Shown here piece by piece: positions 50,987-59,268 of a stretch of DNA of 64,000 nt. A model generated the notes under the pieces. It saw nothing but the letters and a program-made list of their open reading frames with translations, searched no databases and was not told where the DNA came from. The translations under genes were made by a program, and so were the position numbers. The stretch is from Salinivirgaceae bacterium (lineage in GTDB: Bacteria; Bacteroidota; Bacteroidia; Bacteroidales; SZUA-534), in NCBI GenBank assembly GCA_017527435.1, contig JAFXQB010000018.1:50156-114155 (forward strand), given 5' to 3'. How positions within the stretch are numbered: the first letter of the stretch is position 1; each line of letters starts with the position of its first letter.

Positions 50987-52813
50987 ATGGGCACCAAATT
51001 TCTGTTCAGGCTAAAAGAGCGATTTTTCAAGCATTACTTTATTGTACAGGATTTCCTGCTGAAATTTTTCAGCATGGTATCCACAGTGTGCAATCTGGTG
51101 ATACTGGTCTGCAGTCTTTTGTTTGCCACGCTGCTCATTGCCCGGCTCGGTTTCTACCACCATCAGATTGTTCAGGACAATGTTGAGTCCCTTATTAGCA
51201 AGATATTCATTGTCACCTATATAGCTAAATATGTCCACGACATCTACGTGCTTGTGAGCCGCAAGATTTTCCCGCGCTGGACTGATATTCTGATATTCAT
51301 TGCCTGTACGGTGGTTTTTGTGCCCAATTCGCACGCCTTCGCGACAGATTTTGTAGGCAGCTCGCTGTTGGCTACGTTCCCAGCGGTGGCAACAGCTATG
51401 GGGCTTATCCTGGTGTCCGATTTCTACAAGGTGGCAAAGGTCATCACATCAATGAAGATGTCGCCGCCGCTGCTTTTCGCGTTCAGTTTCCTAATTATGA
51501 TTTTTGTGGGCTCGGGTCTGCTCATGCTGCCTAATGTCCATATTGGCAAGATTAGTTATTTCGAGGCGCTTTTCACATCCACAAGCACCATTTGCGTATC
51601 GGGTTTGTCAATTATTGATATGCCTGAAATAATGACGTTTAAGGGCAATGTTATTCTGCTGTTTCTGTTCCAGATTGGCGGTTTGGGCGTGATGGCCTTC
51701 ACCGGCTTGTTCGCCTTTGCCTTCACCGGCACGGTCTCGTTCAAAGACCGCATACTGCTCAAAGACATGTTCTCGTCCGACACCATGAGCGACATTTTCT
51801 CATTTCTTGCCAAAGTGCTGTCGCTGACGTTGTTGTTCGAAGCAATCGGGGCGGTGGCAATCTACTTGAGCATCAGCGACACCAATATCATCGATCCTGT
51901 GTTTTTTGCGATATTTCATTCTGTGTCAGCGTTTTGCAATTGTGGTATTTCCACTTTGCCTGATGGCTTTGCCAATCCGTTGGTGGCCGACAACAACACT
52001 CTGCTGATGATAGTCGCAATTCTAACATCGCTTGGCGGAATCGGCTTTCCGGTGCTGATTGCCTTATATAGCAGTGTCCGTAACAAGACGGCCCAACTGC
52101 TTAACATTCAAATGGACAGGCGCAGCATTGCAAGCCGTGTTGGGTCCGATATGGCCACTCACATTGTCATAATCACCACACTCGGCATTCTGGTGCTTGG
52201 CACTGTGGGCTACTATTTCCTTGAACTTGGCAACACTTTGGCCGATGATTCGGTGGTGTCACGCTGGGTGAAATCGTTCTTCTGCTGCGCAACGGCGCGC
52301 ACGGCAGGTTTCAACGTGTCCGACATCAGTTGTTGGAGTAACGCCACCATGGTGTTCATCATGGGCATCATGTGGATTGGGGCGTCGCCTGGTTCGACGG
52401 GTGGCGGCATCAAAACCACCACTTTCGCCTTGGCGCTCTGCTCAATCGTCAGTTTCATTCGCGGCAACCGCTACATCGAAATAGGCTACCATCGCATTGG
52501 TTTCGAGACCATTTCGCGTGTGCTGGTGCTTGTCACTATGTCGCTGCTGATAATTTTTGCGGCGTTCATCCTGTTCGCATTCTTTGAACCCGACAAAAAT
52601 CCGCTGCGGCTGTTCTTTGACACAGTGTCGATGTACAGCACCACAGGCCTTTCGATGACTGGTACGTCCAATTTGTCGTTGCCGTCACAGGTGCTCACCA
52701 TGGTGATGATGTTCCTTGGCCGTGTAGGCCCGCTCACATTGCTGTCAGGAATCTTTGTGTCGCGTAAGGCAAAATATGCGAAGTATCCTTATAAGAATCT
52801 TACTATCAACTAA
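50987..52813 (+). CDS. trkH: Potassium uptake protein TrkH
   Basis: 608 residues from ATG 50987 (an upstream GTG lies in the terminator stem). Four pore-loop repeats are visible, with filter-like sequences such as TSTSTICVSGLS, HSVSAFCNCGIST, ATARTAGFNVSD and TVSMYSTTGLSMTG. The linker GASPGSTGGGIKTTTFAL is a hallmark of TrkH/KtrB. The N-terminal 150 residues add extra membrane helices. With TrkA (next gene, 23 bases on) it forms a gated K uptake system in the inner membrane. Confidence 0.95.
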   Translation: MGTKFLFRLKERFFKHYFIVQDFLLKFFSMVSTVCNLVILVCSLLFATLLIARLGFYHHQIVQDNVESLISKIFIVTYIAKYVHDIYVLVSRKIFPRWTDILIFIACTVVFVPNSHAFATDFVGSSLLATFPAVATAMGLILVSDFYKVAKVITSMKMSPPLLFAFSFLIMIFVGSGLLMLPNVHIGKISYFEALFTSTSTICVSGLSIIDMPEIMTFKGNVILLFLFQIGGLGVMAFTGLFAFAFTGTVSFKDRILLKDMFSSDTMSDIFSFLAKVLSLTLLFEAIGAVAIYLSISDTNIIDPVFFAIFHSVSAFCNCGISTLPDGFANPLVADNNTLLMIVAILTSLGGIGFPVLIALYSSVRNKTAQLLNIQMDRRSIASRVGSDMATHIVIITTLGILVLGTVGYYFLELGNTLADDSVVSRWVKSFFCCATARTAGFNVSDISCWSNATMVFIMGIMWIGASPGSTGGGIKTTTFALALCSIVSFIRGNRYIEIGYHRIGFETISRVLVLVTMSLLIIFAAFILFAFFEPDKNPLRLFFDTVSMYSTTGLSMTGTSNLSLPSQVLTMVMMFLGRVGPLTLLSGIFVSRKAKYAKYPYKNLTIN

Positions 52814-52836
52814 TTGAAAATTAAAACAGACAAGAT

Positions 52837-53514
52837 ATGAAGTTTATTGTTATTGGCTTGGGTTATTTCGGTTCGACGCTGGCCATCAGCCTTACCGAAC
52901 AAGGGCATGAAGTTATCGGCATCGACAATAAGTTTGAGCGCGTTGATGAACTTAAAAACCAGATTGGCAACGTGATGGAGATGGATACCACCAACGAGAA
53001 CGCGGTGAAAACACTTCCGCTCAACGACACCGACGCGGTGATTGTGGCTATTGGTGAAGATGTCGGCTCGTCAATACTGACTCTTTCAATATTGAAAAAA
53101 CTGAACGCCAACAATATCATTGGCCGCATCATCAGTCCCATGCACAAGAGCATTCTGAACCAAATCGGTATCGAGAATACCGTTCACCCCGAATCGGAGA
53201 CGGCAATTGCTATCAGTTTGCAACTTCAAGTTAAAAACGCACTGAAAATCACCGAGATTGATGCCAATAATGTGATTGTGGAGTTCAAGGTTCCGCAGAA
53301 ATACGTGTCGCATACGCTTGAGACGGCCAATTTGGAAACTCGTTTCAAACTTAAAACAGTGGCAATCAAATCGGTGGGAAAGAAGGGGCTTATTCCGCGC
53401 GAGCAGACAATCACAACCCTTTCACCCGATGGCAACTACATTTTTAAAGAAGACGACGTGATTATCGTGGCAGGCCTGCTCGACAACATGAAGAAATTTG
53501 CGGCGGAGCAGTAG
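52837..53514 (+). CDS. trkA: TrkA/KtrA K uptake gating subunit
   Basis: 225 residues. One RCK_N domain with the NAD/ATP-binding GLGYFGSTLA and Asp at the end of strand 2 (VIGIDNKFERV), then one RCK_C domain (about 140-225; VSVG-type KSVGKKGLIPREQTI, DDVIIVAG). The single RCK pair is KtrA-like rather than the double TrkA of enterics. It controls TrkH in response to nucleotides. Ends at a strong terminator. Confidence 0.95.
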   Translation: MKFIVIGLGYFGSTLAISLTEQGHEVIGIDNKFERVDELKNQIGNVMEMDTTNENAVKTLPLNDTDAVIVAIGEDVGSSILTLSILKKLNANNIIGRIISPMHKSILNQIGIENTVHPESETAIAISLQLQVKNALKITEIDANNVIVEFKVPQKYVSHTLETANLETRFKLKTVAIKSVGKKGLIPREQTITTLSPDGNYIFKEDDVIIVAGLLDNMKKFAAEQ

Positions 53515-53538
53515 GACGGCTACCGAATTACTGACATT

Positions 53539-53569
53539 AAAAAGGCGGAAAAACTTCCGCCTTTTTTTT
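53539..53569. terminator. Bidirectional intrinsic terminator
   Basis: AAAAAGGCGGAA-type arm (53539-53550) and TTCCGCCTTTTT (53555-53566) around AAAC, with A-run and T-run flanks. It serves convergent trkA and the acyltransferase gene. Confidence 0.93.
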
Positions 53570-53577
53570 ATGTGAAA

Positions 53578-54465
53578 TCAAACTGTTTCTCTCTGGTGTT
53601 TCCACCGCCTATGCGACCAAACCCAGTTTTCTGGTGCCTCTCGAATCGAAGCCTCAAGCAGTTGGTAGAAACGGTCGGTAATGTAGTGCTCTTCAGTTTC
53701 GTTAGGAGTATCAGTGATAAGAGTCAGCCGAGTATCGAATTTGCTGTAGCCTAGTCGTTTGATTTCACAGTACAATACGGCCATATTGAATTTCTTTGCA
53801 AGTCGTTCAGGACCAACAAAAACGCCTGTGTCTTGATTCATAAACTGAAGCCAGTAGTGTATTTGGCTGCGTATGGGCGTTTGGTCGGCAACGCTCAGCA
53901 AGGCGAAGCGTCGGCCGCTGTCGCGCATTTCAACCATCTTGCGCATGGTGTCGCGCATTTCAATCGGCTCAACGCCAGTTTTCGAGCGCATTTTCATATA
54001 AAACTTCTCAAAAACGGGGTTGTTCAGTTTTTTATAGACGGCCGTTGTGCGAATGTCGAAATTGGCAATCTTTGCGCAACCATATTCCCAGTTGCCGTAA
54101 TGTCCCAAGATTATCAGTACGTTGCGGTCTTTGTCGATGAGTTTTTGCAATTCTTCGGGGTTCTGCACGCCCATGCATCTTGCAATTCGCTTACGTGGTG
54201 AAAATCTGAGATTTACGGCTTCAATAATCATATACGTCAAGTGCCTGTAATAACGCCGTGCGATGCGGTTAATCTCTTTTTTGCTTTTTTCGGGGAACGA
54301 TTTGGTCAAGTTGGTGATAATCACTTTTTTGCGATAGCCTATTACATGTGCCACCAGTACGTAGATTATCAGCGCAAGCAGTTGTTGAAGCGGTTTCGGC
54401 AAAATCCAGACAGCCAGAAAAATGGTCATTGTCAGGTAGTAGCCGATGAGTTGCAGAATTTTCAT
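53578..54465 (-). CDS. Lipid A acyltransferase (LpxL/HtrB family)
   Basis: 295 residues from ATG 54465; the open frame upstream passes through a palindromic element. An N-terminal membrane anchor (LTMTIFLAVWILPKPLQQLLALIIYVLVA) is followed by the acyltransferase HxxxxE/D motif in ILGHYGNWEYG, with VYKKLNNPVFEKFY and LSVADQTP blocks. It adds a secondary acyl chain to lipid A at the inner membrane. Monocistronic. Confidence 0.93.
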   Translation of the reverse strand: MKILQLIGYYLTMTIFLAVWILPKPLQQLLALIIYVLVAHVIGYRKKVIITNLTKSFPEKSKKEINRIARRYYRHLTYMIIEAVNLRFSPRKRIARCMGVQNPEELQKLIDKDRNVLIILGHYGNWEYGCAKIANFDIRTTAVYKKLNNPVFEKFYMKMRSKTGVEPIEMRDTMRKMVEMRDSGRRFALLSVADQTPIRSQIHYWLQFMNQDTGVFVGPERLAKKFNMAVLYCEIKRLGYSKFDTRLTLITDTPNETEEHYITDRFYQLLEASIREAPENWVWSHRRWKHQRETV

Positions 54466-54496
54466 TGTATCGTGGATTTGTTTTTGATTACGTGCG

Positions 54497-54524
54497 GTAG
54501 AGACGCGGCGCGCCACGTCTCTAC
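54497..54524. repeat. 28-base palindromic element
   Basis: Arms GTAGAGACG (54497-54505) and CGTCTCTAC (54516-54524) flank a CGGCGCGCCA core. REP-like, no T-run. A related GC-rich palindrome is at 34753. Confidence 0.7.
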
Positions 54525-54539
54525 GAAATAGCATCCGTT

Positions 54540-54581
54540 CGTAATTCGTAATTCATAAATCGTAATTCAAAAATCAAAAAT
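54540..54581. repeat. CGTAATT heptamer array
   Basis: Six 7-base units in phase: CGTAATT twice, CATAAAT, CGTAATT and CAAAAAT twice. It begins 16 bases after the palindrome and ends just before the stop of the GWxTD-like gene. Confidence 0.75.
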
Positions 54582-54584
54582 AAC

Positions 54585-55967
54585 TTACAGTCCTTCAAAT
54601 ATTTCCGCATCGTTTTGTGCCGGCTCGCCGTTGGCGAACAGTGTGTTCCGCCAGCCATCGTTCTGCCGTTCGCAAGGCATATTGCTGTGCAAAAGCGTGA
54701 GAGCATCGCCATTGGGCGTGAATACAAACTTAATGTTGGTTAGGTTGCCGATTTTGTAGTAGTGCCAAACCACAAACGGATTGGCGGCGTCGGTGCGGTC
54801 GACAATGGTGTTTGGAATGCCGTAGCGCAGCATCAGCAGCTTTTGGTCGGGGCTGCACTGCTGAAGGTTTGCGGCATTGGCGCGGCGCACAAAGTTGGCC
54901 AAAGCGTTGTCGGGGTCGAACTGGTTGCGCTGAATCCAGAAATCGTAGAGCGTCTGCTGCATCACAATCATATCGGCCGACGCCACGGCTTTGTCGATGG
55001 TGCCAAGTTCGGTGCTGTCGGCAATCAACTTCATATCTTTCAGTATGTTGGCAACTGTGTCGGCATTGGCGTACATTGCCGCGCTGCGCAGAGTTTTCCC
55101 GGCCGAAGTGTAGCTTGGCGCCGTTACGCCAGGGTTTTTGCGCTCAAAATATTTTGTTGCCGAGCCAATGGCCTTGTCGTAGCGGTCGCGGATTTCAACG
55201 GTTAGAAAATACTTTCCGGTAGGCAGCCGCTTGATGTCGATTTCCTTTAGGAACTGATAGTAATTCAGAGCTTTAACCTTTGTAGTCGATGAGTGGCCGG
55301 CAATGGTTTTCTGCGTGTGAGCGTCGCGGATGCAGGTGTGGACGTTGCAGTCGCCAAGTCCGTCAGTTTCGGTGGCTACGTTGTAAAGCTCGACGTAAAA
55401 TCGCAGATATTCAACAATTTGTGGAAATGTATCGCGGCAGTAAGGGATACATTCGTTTCCGTTTTTCAGATTGATTGTGCGCTCAAGTTTCGGCGTGAAA
55501 CTTTCAAGAAGTTCTATGCCGCTGAGTGCCACCTGTTTCTGCGGAATATCGATGGCGATAATCTCGTGCCGGGTGATGGTTTTTTGATACTCTTTCGGCG
55601 CATTCAAATCTTTGATTTTCAGTTCAAAATTGTAGATTCCCTGCGGAATGAAAATTCGCTGCACATCGGTAAAATCGGGAAAGACATCGGTGGTGTCGGG
55701 CAGGGGCGGATTGCCCACGATAAAGTGGCGGAATTCAACCAGGTCGTCGGCGTTTTTGAAAATCATTGTCACATCGATTTTCGATTCCAGATTAACGTCG
55801 TTTACAGTGTAGTTGACTGATTTTCCGTCGATTAGCAGATAGGTCTCAACATACGAGCGTTTGTCGGACAGCATATAAACAGCATAGTCGAAATTGACGT
55901 TAAGTTGCTGGCTGTTAGCCAATAAACTGCCCATTAAGGCGAAAAATAGAATCAATGTCCGTTTCAT
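54585..55967 (-). CDS. GWxTD-like exported protein
   Basis: 460 residues with a signal peptide (LLANSQ-QLN). The N-terminal 250 residues are beta-rich. The C-terminal part (about 350-450) recalls GWxTD-domain proteins: LYDFWIQRNQFDPDNALANFVRRANAAN, LMLRYGIPNTIVDR and FVVWHYYKIGNLTNIKFVFTPNGD. The Gly-Trp-x-Thr-Asp signature itself is not present (the region reads QQCSPDQKLLMLRYG), so this is a divergent member. Such proteins are common in Bacteroidota with unknown role. Confidence 0.75.
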   Translation of the reverse strand: MKRTLILFFALMGSLLANSQQLNVNFDYAVYMLSDKRSYVETYLLIDGKSVNYTVNDVNLESKIDVTMIFKNADDLVEFRHFIVGNPPLPDTTDVFPDFTDVQRIFIPQGIYNFELKIKDLNAPKEYQKTITRHEIIAIDIPQKQVALSGIELLESFTPKLERTINLKNGNECIPYCRDTFPQIVEYLRFYVELYNVATETDGLGDCNVHTCIRDAHTQKTIAGHSSTTKVKALNYYQFLKEIDIKRLPTGKYFLTVEIRDRYDKAIGSATKYFERKNPGVTAPSYTSAGKTLRSAAMYANADTVANILKDMKLIADSTELGTIDKAVASADMIVMQQTLYDFWIQRNQFDPDNALANFVRRANAANLQQCSPDQKLLMLRYGIPNTIVDRTDAANPFVVWHYYKIGNLTNIKFVFTPNGDALTLLHSNMPCERQNDGWRNTLFANGEPAQNDAEIFEGL

Positions 55968-56018
55968 TTCCGTTTAAATTAGCGCGTAAATGTAGGCGAT
56001 TTCTGCGAATTTGAATCA

Positions 56019-56120
56019 GTGTAATGTATAATGATTAATGTGTAAGGCTTATGGCGAATAGATTAAGTGGAATTAGTTCGTAATTCATAATTCTTAACTC
56101 GTAATTCTTAACTCGTAATT
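56019..56120. repeat. Long heptamer-periodic array
   Basis: Units GTGTAAT (56019), GTATAAT, GATTAAT and GTGTAAG (56040) are followed, after degenerate units, by CGTAATT (56079), CATAATT, CTTAACT, CGTAATT, CTTAACT and CGTAATT (56114) in steps of seven. Confidence 0.75.
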
Positions 56121-56163
56121 TTATAGTCACTTATACCTTGTCTGATGCCTTTTTGCCTAAATC

Positions 56164-56952
56164 TTACATTTTCGCTTTCAAAATCTCAAGCAGCCGCGGA
56201 TAAACGTTCTTGCTTGCCGCAAGTATCTCGCCGCCAAACAGATAGTCGGTGCCGCCGCGGTAGTCGCTGACAATTGCGCCAGCCTGTTGCGCGATGAATG
56301 CGCCAGCGGCCACGTCCCACGGGTTCAGACCATATTCGAAATAGCCGTCGAAGCGGCCGCAGGCAACGTATGCAAGGTCTGATGCAGCCGAACCTGTGCG
56401 GCGAATGCCCTGCGAGTGCAGCACAATCTCTTTCACGGTGGCAACGTGTCCGTCGAGACGGCCGTATTTGCTTATCGGAAAGCCTGTTACAATCAGACTT
56501 TGCTCCAAATCGGGTGCTGCAGACGCGCTGATGGGCTTGCCGTTGCAGAACGCGCCGTTGCCAGCCGAGTGGAACAACTCGTCGCGGCCGAGTTCGTAAA
56601 CAATGCCTAGCGCCAGTTCGCCCTTGTGCTGCAGAGCCACGCTTATGGCAAACGGATAGACGTTGTGCAGGAAATTGGTGGTGCCGTCGAGCGGGTCGAT
56701 AATCCAAATGTCATCTTCGGTTGAGTGCCCCGCGGTGTTCTCTTCAACAATGAAACCGCAACCTGGCAGAATTCGGCTCAATCCGTCAACCAGTTGGCGT
56801 TCAGAGCCTTTATCGACGTACGACACATAGTCGTGCAACCCCTTGTGCTCGATTTTGCTCGCATCGAACTGCGCGCGCTGTTCCTTAATGAAACGGCCAA
56901 CTTGCCGCACAAGGTCAATGGTCTGTTGCTCAATTGTTTTTATGTCAATCAT
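56164..56952 (-). CDS. suhB: Inositol monophosphatase family protein
   Basis: 262 residues. The metal-binding motifs are complete: VEENT (Glu of motif 1), WIIDPLDGTTNF (motif 2) and NPWDVAAGAFIAQQAGA (motif 3), with Lys in KGLHDYVSYVD. It dephosphorylates inositol-1-phosphate or related sugar phosphates using Mg. In other bacteria SuhB also binds the rRNA transcription complex, which cannot be judged here. Alone on its strand between repeat-rich gaps. Confidence 0.93.
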   Translation of the reverse strand: MIDIKTIEQQTIDLVRQVGRFIKEQRAQFDASKIEHKGLHDYVSYVDKGSERQLVDGLSRILPGCGFIVEENTAGHSTEDDIWIIDPLDGTTNFLHNVYPFAISVALQHKGELALGIVYELGRDELFHSAGNGAFCNGKPISASAAPDLEQSLIVTGFPISKYGRLDGHVATVKEIVLHSQGIRRTGSAASDLAYVACGRFDGYFEYGLNPWDVAAGAFIAQQAGAIVSDYRGGTDYLFGGEILAASKNVYPRLLEILKAKM

Positions 56953-56985
56953 TTGAGTTGTAAGTTTTAAGTTTATAAGTTATTG

Positions 56986-57020
56986 GTGTTAGGTATTAGG
57001 TTTTAGGTGTTGGGCATTAG
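56986..57020. repeat. GTGTTAG heptamer array
   Basis: Five 7-base units in phase: GTGTTAG (56986), GTATTAG, GTTTTAG, GTGTTGG and GCATTAG (57014). Confidence 0.75.
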
Positions 57021-57045
57021 TTTGGTTGGTAATTCCAATATCTTT

Positions 57046-57087
57046 TCAATTTTCAACTTTTAATTCTCAATTTTCAATTTTCAATTG
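57046..57087. repeat. TCAATTT heptamer array overlapping the mtaB 3' end
   Basis: Six units in phase: TCAATTT (57046), TCAACTT, TTAATTC, TCAATTT twice and TCAATTG (57081). The last codons and stop of mtaB (minus strand, stop at 57067) are inside the array. Confidence 0.75.
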
Positions 57088-58356
57088 TCCACTTACTTCG
57101 TCGCCGCCGAGTGGTTGTTGTAACTCGACGTTACGTAATTGATTCACAAGGTTTTGGTCGGTTTGGACTTTCACCTTTATATAATTATCAGTGAAGCCGC
57201 ACATCTCGCCGCTGGCGTGCTCGCCTTCGAAAAGAACGGGGCGTGTTTTGCCTATCTGGCTGTCGATAAACACTTTCGTCATTTCTGCGCCCATTGCAAT
57301 CATCTGCTGGCTGCGGTGCTTGCGAATCTCGTTCGGCACCATCTGCATCTTGACAGCCAACGTGTTAGCGCGTTCCGAATAGGGGAAGACGTGCAGGTAG
57401 GACAGGGGCAGCGAGCGCACAAATCGGCACGCTTCGTCGAAGTCGGCTTCCGATTCGGTGGGCACGCCAACAATTACGTCGGCGGCAATGCACGCATCGG
57501 GTATCAGGCTTTTAATCAACTCGATACGCAGTGCGTAGAAATCGGTTGTATAGCGACGGTGCATCAACGACAGCAGGCGGTCGGTGCCGCATTGCAGCGG
57601 AATGTGAAAATGCGGCATAATTACTTCAGAATCAGCCACGTGGCGGATTATCTGGTCGGTGAGCAGGTTGGGCTCAATCGACGATATGCGCAGGCGTTTC
57701 AGCCCTTGAATCCGCTCAAGTTCGGTGAGCAGTTGGAACAGATTCTCGCCGTTGGCGCGGCCGAAATCGCCAATGTTCACGCCAGTGAGTACAATCTCGC
57801 GGATTCCGCGCTCGACGGCTTCGCGAGCCACTGCCACGGTGCGCTCGACGGTGTTGCTGCGGCTGCGTCCGCGGGCGTGCGGAATGGTGCAGTACGAGCA
57901 GAAATAGTCGCAGCCGTCCTGCACCTTGAAGAAACTGCGGGTGCGGTCGCCAAACGAGTATATCGGCTCAAAAATGCGGCTCTCTTTTGTGACGGAAATC
58001 AAAGGTTTCGGCTGTTTCCGCAGATTGCCGATTATGTCGGTCAGGTCCATCTTGTTATCGGAACCGAAAATGTAGTCAACGCCTTCAATTTCAGCCACTT
58101 CGTCGGGCTTGAGTTGCGTGTAGCAGCCAATGGCCACCAAGATTGTTTCGGGCGTGCGGTTCAGAATCTTGTGAATGGCCTGTCGGCTTTTCTTGTTGGC
58201 AAGCTCGGTCACGGTGCAGGTGTTCACCACCACCACATCGGCTTGCTCGTGATTGTCAACACGCTGATAGCCAGCATTCTCGAACTGCTGTGCAATCCAC
58301 GACGTTTCAGAGAAATTCAACTTGCAGCCAAGCGATATGTATGCAACTTTCGGCAT
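57067..58356 (-). CDS. mtaB: tRNA t6A37 methylthiotransferase MtaB
   Basis: 429 residues. A radical-SAM enzyme that adds methylthio to t6A37 of tRNAs. The N-terminal UPF0004 domain has cluster Cys in YISLGCKLNFSE, VVNTCTVTE and IGCYTQ. The radical-SAM Cys triad is CDYFCSYCTIPHARGRSRS. A TRAM domain closes the protein (about 365-429; VLFEGEHASGEMCGFTDNYIKVKV). The GCKLN start and length point to MtaB rather than MiaB or RimO. The final residues QLKIEN are encoded by intergenic-type heptamer repeats. Confidence 0.95.
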   Translation of the reverse strand: MPKVAYISLGCKLNFSETSWIAQQFENAGYQRVDNHEQADVVVVNTCTVTELANKKSRQAIHKILNRTPETILVAIGCYTQLKPDEVAEIEGVDYIFGSDNKMDLTDIIGNLRKQPKPLISVTKESRIFEPIYSFGDRTRSFFKVQDGCDYFCSYCTIPHARGRSRSNTVERTVAVAREAVERGIREIVLTGVNIGDFGRANGENLFQLLTELERIQGLKRLRISSIEPNLLTDQIIRHVADSEVIMPHFHIPLQCGTDRLLSLMHRRYTTDFYALRIELIKSLIPDACIAADVIVGVPTESEADFDEACRFVRSLPLSYLHVFPYSERANTLAVKMQMVPNEIRKHRSQQMIAMGAEMTKVFIDSQIGKTRPVLFEGEHASGEMCGFTDNYIKVKVQTDQNLVNQLRNVELQQPLGGDEVSGQLKIEN

Positions 58357-58376
58357 CTTGTTTGTTTTTCAGGGCG

Positions 58377-58384
58377 CAAATATA
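58377..58384 (-). promoter_or_regulatory. -7 box of mtaB
   Basis: Minus strand TATATTTG, 21 bases before the ATG at 58356. Confidence 0.65.
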
Positions 58385-58586
58385 GTTGGTGAATCGGATA
58401 ATTGGTGAATCGGGGAACCGAGAAGTTTTATGCTTTGTTATAGCGTCTTATGATTTCTGTGGTTTTTATTTCGGATTATACAGATGTGTTTGGCTGTATA
58501 GGGTTAATTGATTTCTTGTATTGATATTTGAAAGTTAACCTGTTATAAAATTGTAATTGATGTTAAAAAGTTACATACACTTTTAT

Positions 58587-58594
58587 TATCTTTG
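58587..58594 (+). promoter_or_regulatory. -7 box of the galactose operon
   Basis: TATCTTTG, 21 bases before the ATG at 58615. About ten bases upstream lies an imperfect palindrome TGTTAAAAAGTTACA (58561-58575), a possible operator for the encoded Nudix regulator. The operator idea is weak. Confidence 0.55.
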
Positions 58595-58614
58595 TAAATC
58601 CAAAAGATAAAAAA

Positions 58615-59262
58615 ATGGTTTTTGAATCTTATATCAATCAAGAAAAGCACTTGGTGTCAATCGATTGCGCCATATTCGGCTATCACGAGGGAGAGTTGAA
58701 ACTGCTGCTTTTCCAGCGCGAGAAGGAACCGGAGAAGGGCAATTGGTCGCTGATTGGCGGTTGGGTGAACGCCGACGAGTCGGCCGAAGACGCCGCCACA
58801 CGCGTTTTGCAGCATATCACCGGCCTGCACGACATCTATCTGCAGCAGGTTTCCACTTTCTCAAAACCCAACCGCGACCCGGGCGGCCGTGTTATCAGCA
58901 TTGTCTTTTACGCTCTGGTTTTCATCAACGAGGAGAGGATGAAACTCTCGTCGGAGTTTGGGGCGCGGTGGTGGCCGGTGAAGTCGCTGCCCACGCTGAT
59001 TTTCGACCATGGTGAGATGTTTGACGCGGCTTTCGAAAAGTTGCGGTCCGATGCCAATCATAATCTGATAGGCCGCGGACTGCTGCCCGAAAAATTCACC
59101 ATTCTGCAACTGCGAAACATCTATAACTCAATATTTTTCAAAGATTTCGACCCGGGAAATTTCCGCCGCAAGGTGATGGCCTTCGATGCGCTCGAAAAAC
59201 TCACCGAGAAGGACACAAAGGTGTCGCGGAAAGGCGCTTACTATTACAAGTTTAAAGATTAA
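58615..59262 (+). CDS. Nudix-fold transcriptional regulator (NrtR/AraR type)
   Basis: 215 residues: N-terminal Nudix domain (about 10-135) and C-terminal winged-helix domain (about 150-215; KFTILQLRNIYNSIF, NFRRKVMAFDALEKL). The Nudix box is degenerate. GGWVNADESAEDAATRV keeps the first Gly, Glu and Arg, but the RE-UxEE catalytic core reads RV-LQHI, so metal binding and hydrolysis are unlikely. Proteins of this layout regulate arabinose and other sugar genes in Bacteroides. First gene before galK and galE, so it probably controls galactose use. Confidence 0.9.
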   Translation: MVFESYINQEKHLVSIDCAIFGYHEGELKLLLFQREKEPEKGNWSLIGGWVNADESAEDAATRVLQHITGLHDIYLQQVSTFSKPNRDPGGRVISIVFYALVFINEERMKLSSEFGARWWPVKSLPTLIFDHGEMFDAAFEKLRSDANHNLIGRGLLPEKFTILQLRNIYNSIFFKDFDPGNFRRKVMAFDALEKLTEKDTKVSRKGAYYYKFKD

Positions 59263-59268
59263 GATACT

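Noticed and set aside
54466..54534. Longer start for the lipid A acyltransferase
   Set aside because: The extra residues come from the palindromic element and precede the natural membrane anchor.
57139..58392. 417-codon open frame on the plus strand
   Set aside because: It is antisense to mtaB, which has intact Cys motifs and family length. The antisense protein has no recognisable motif.
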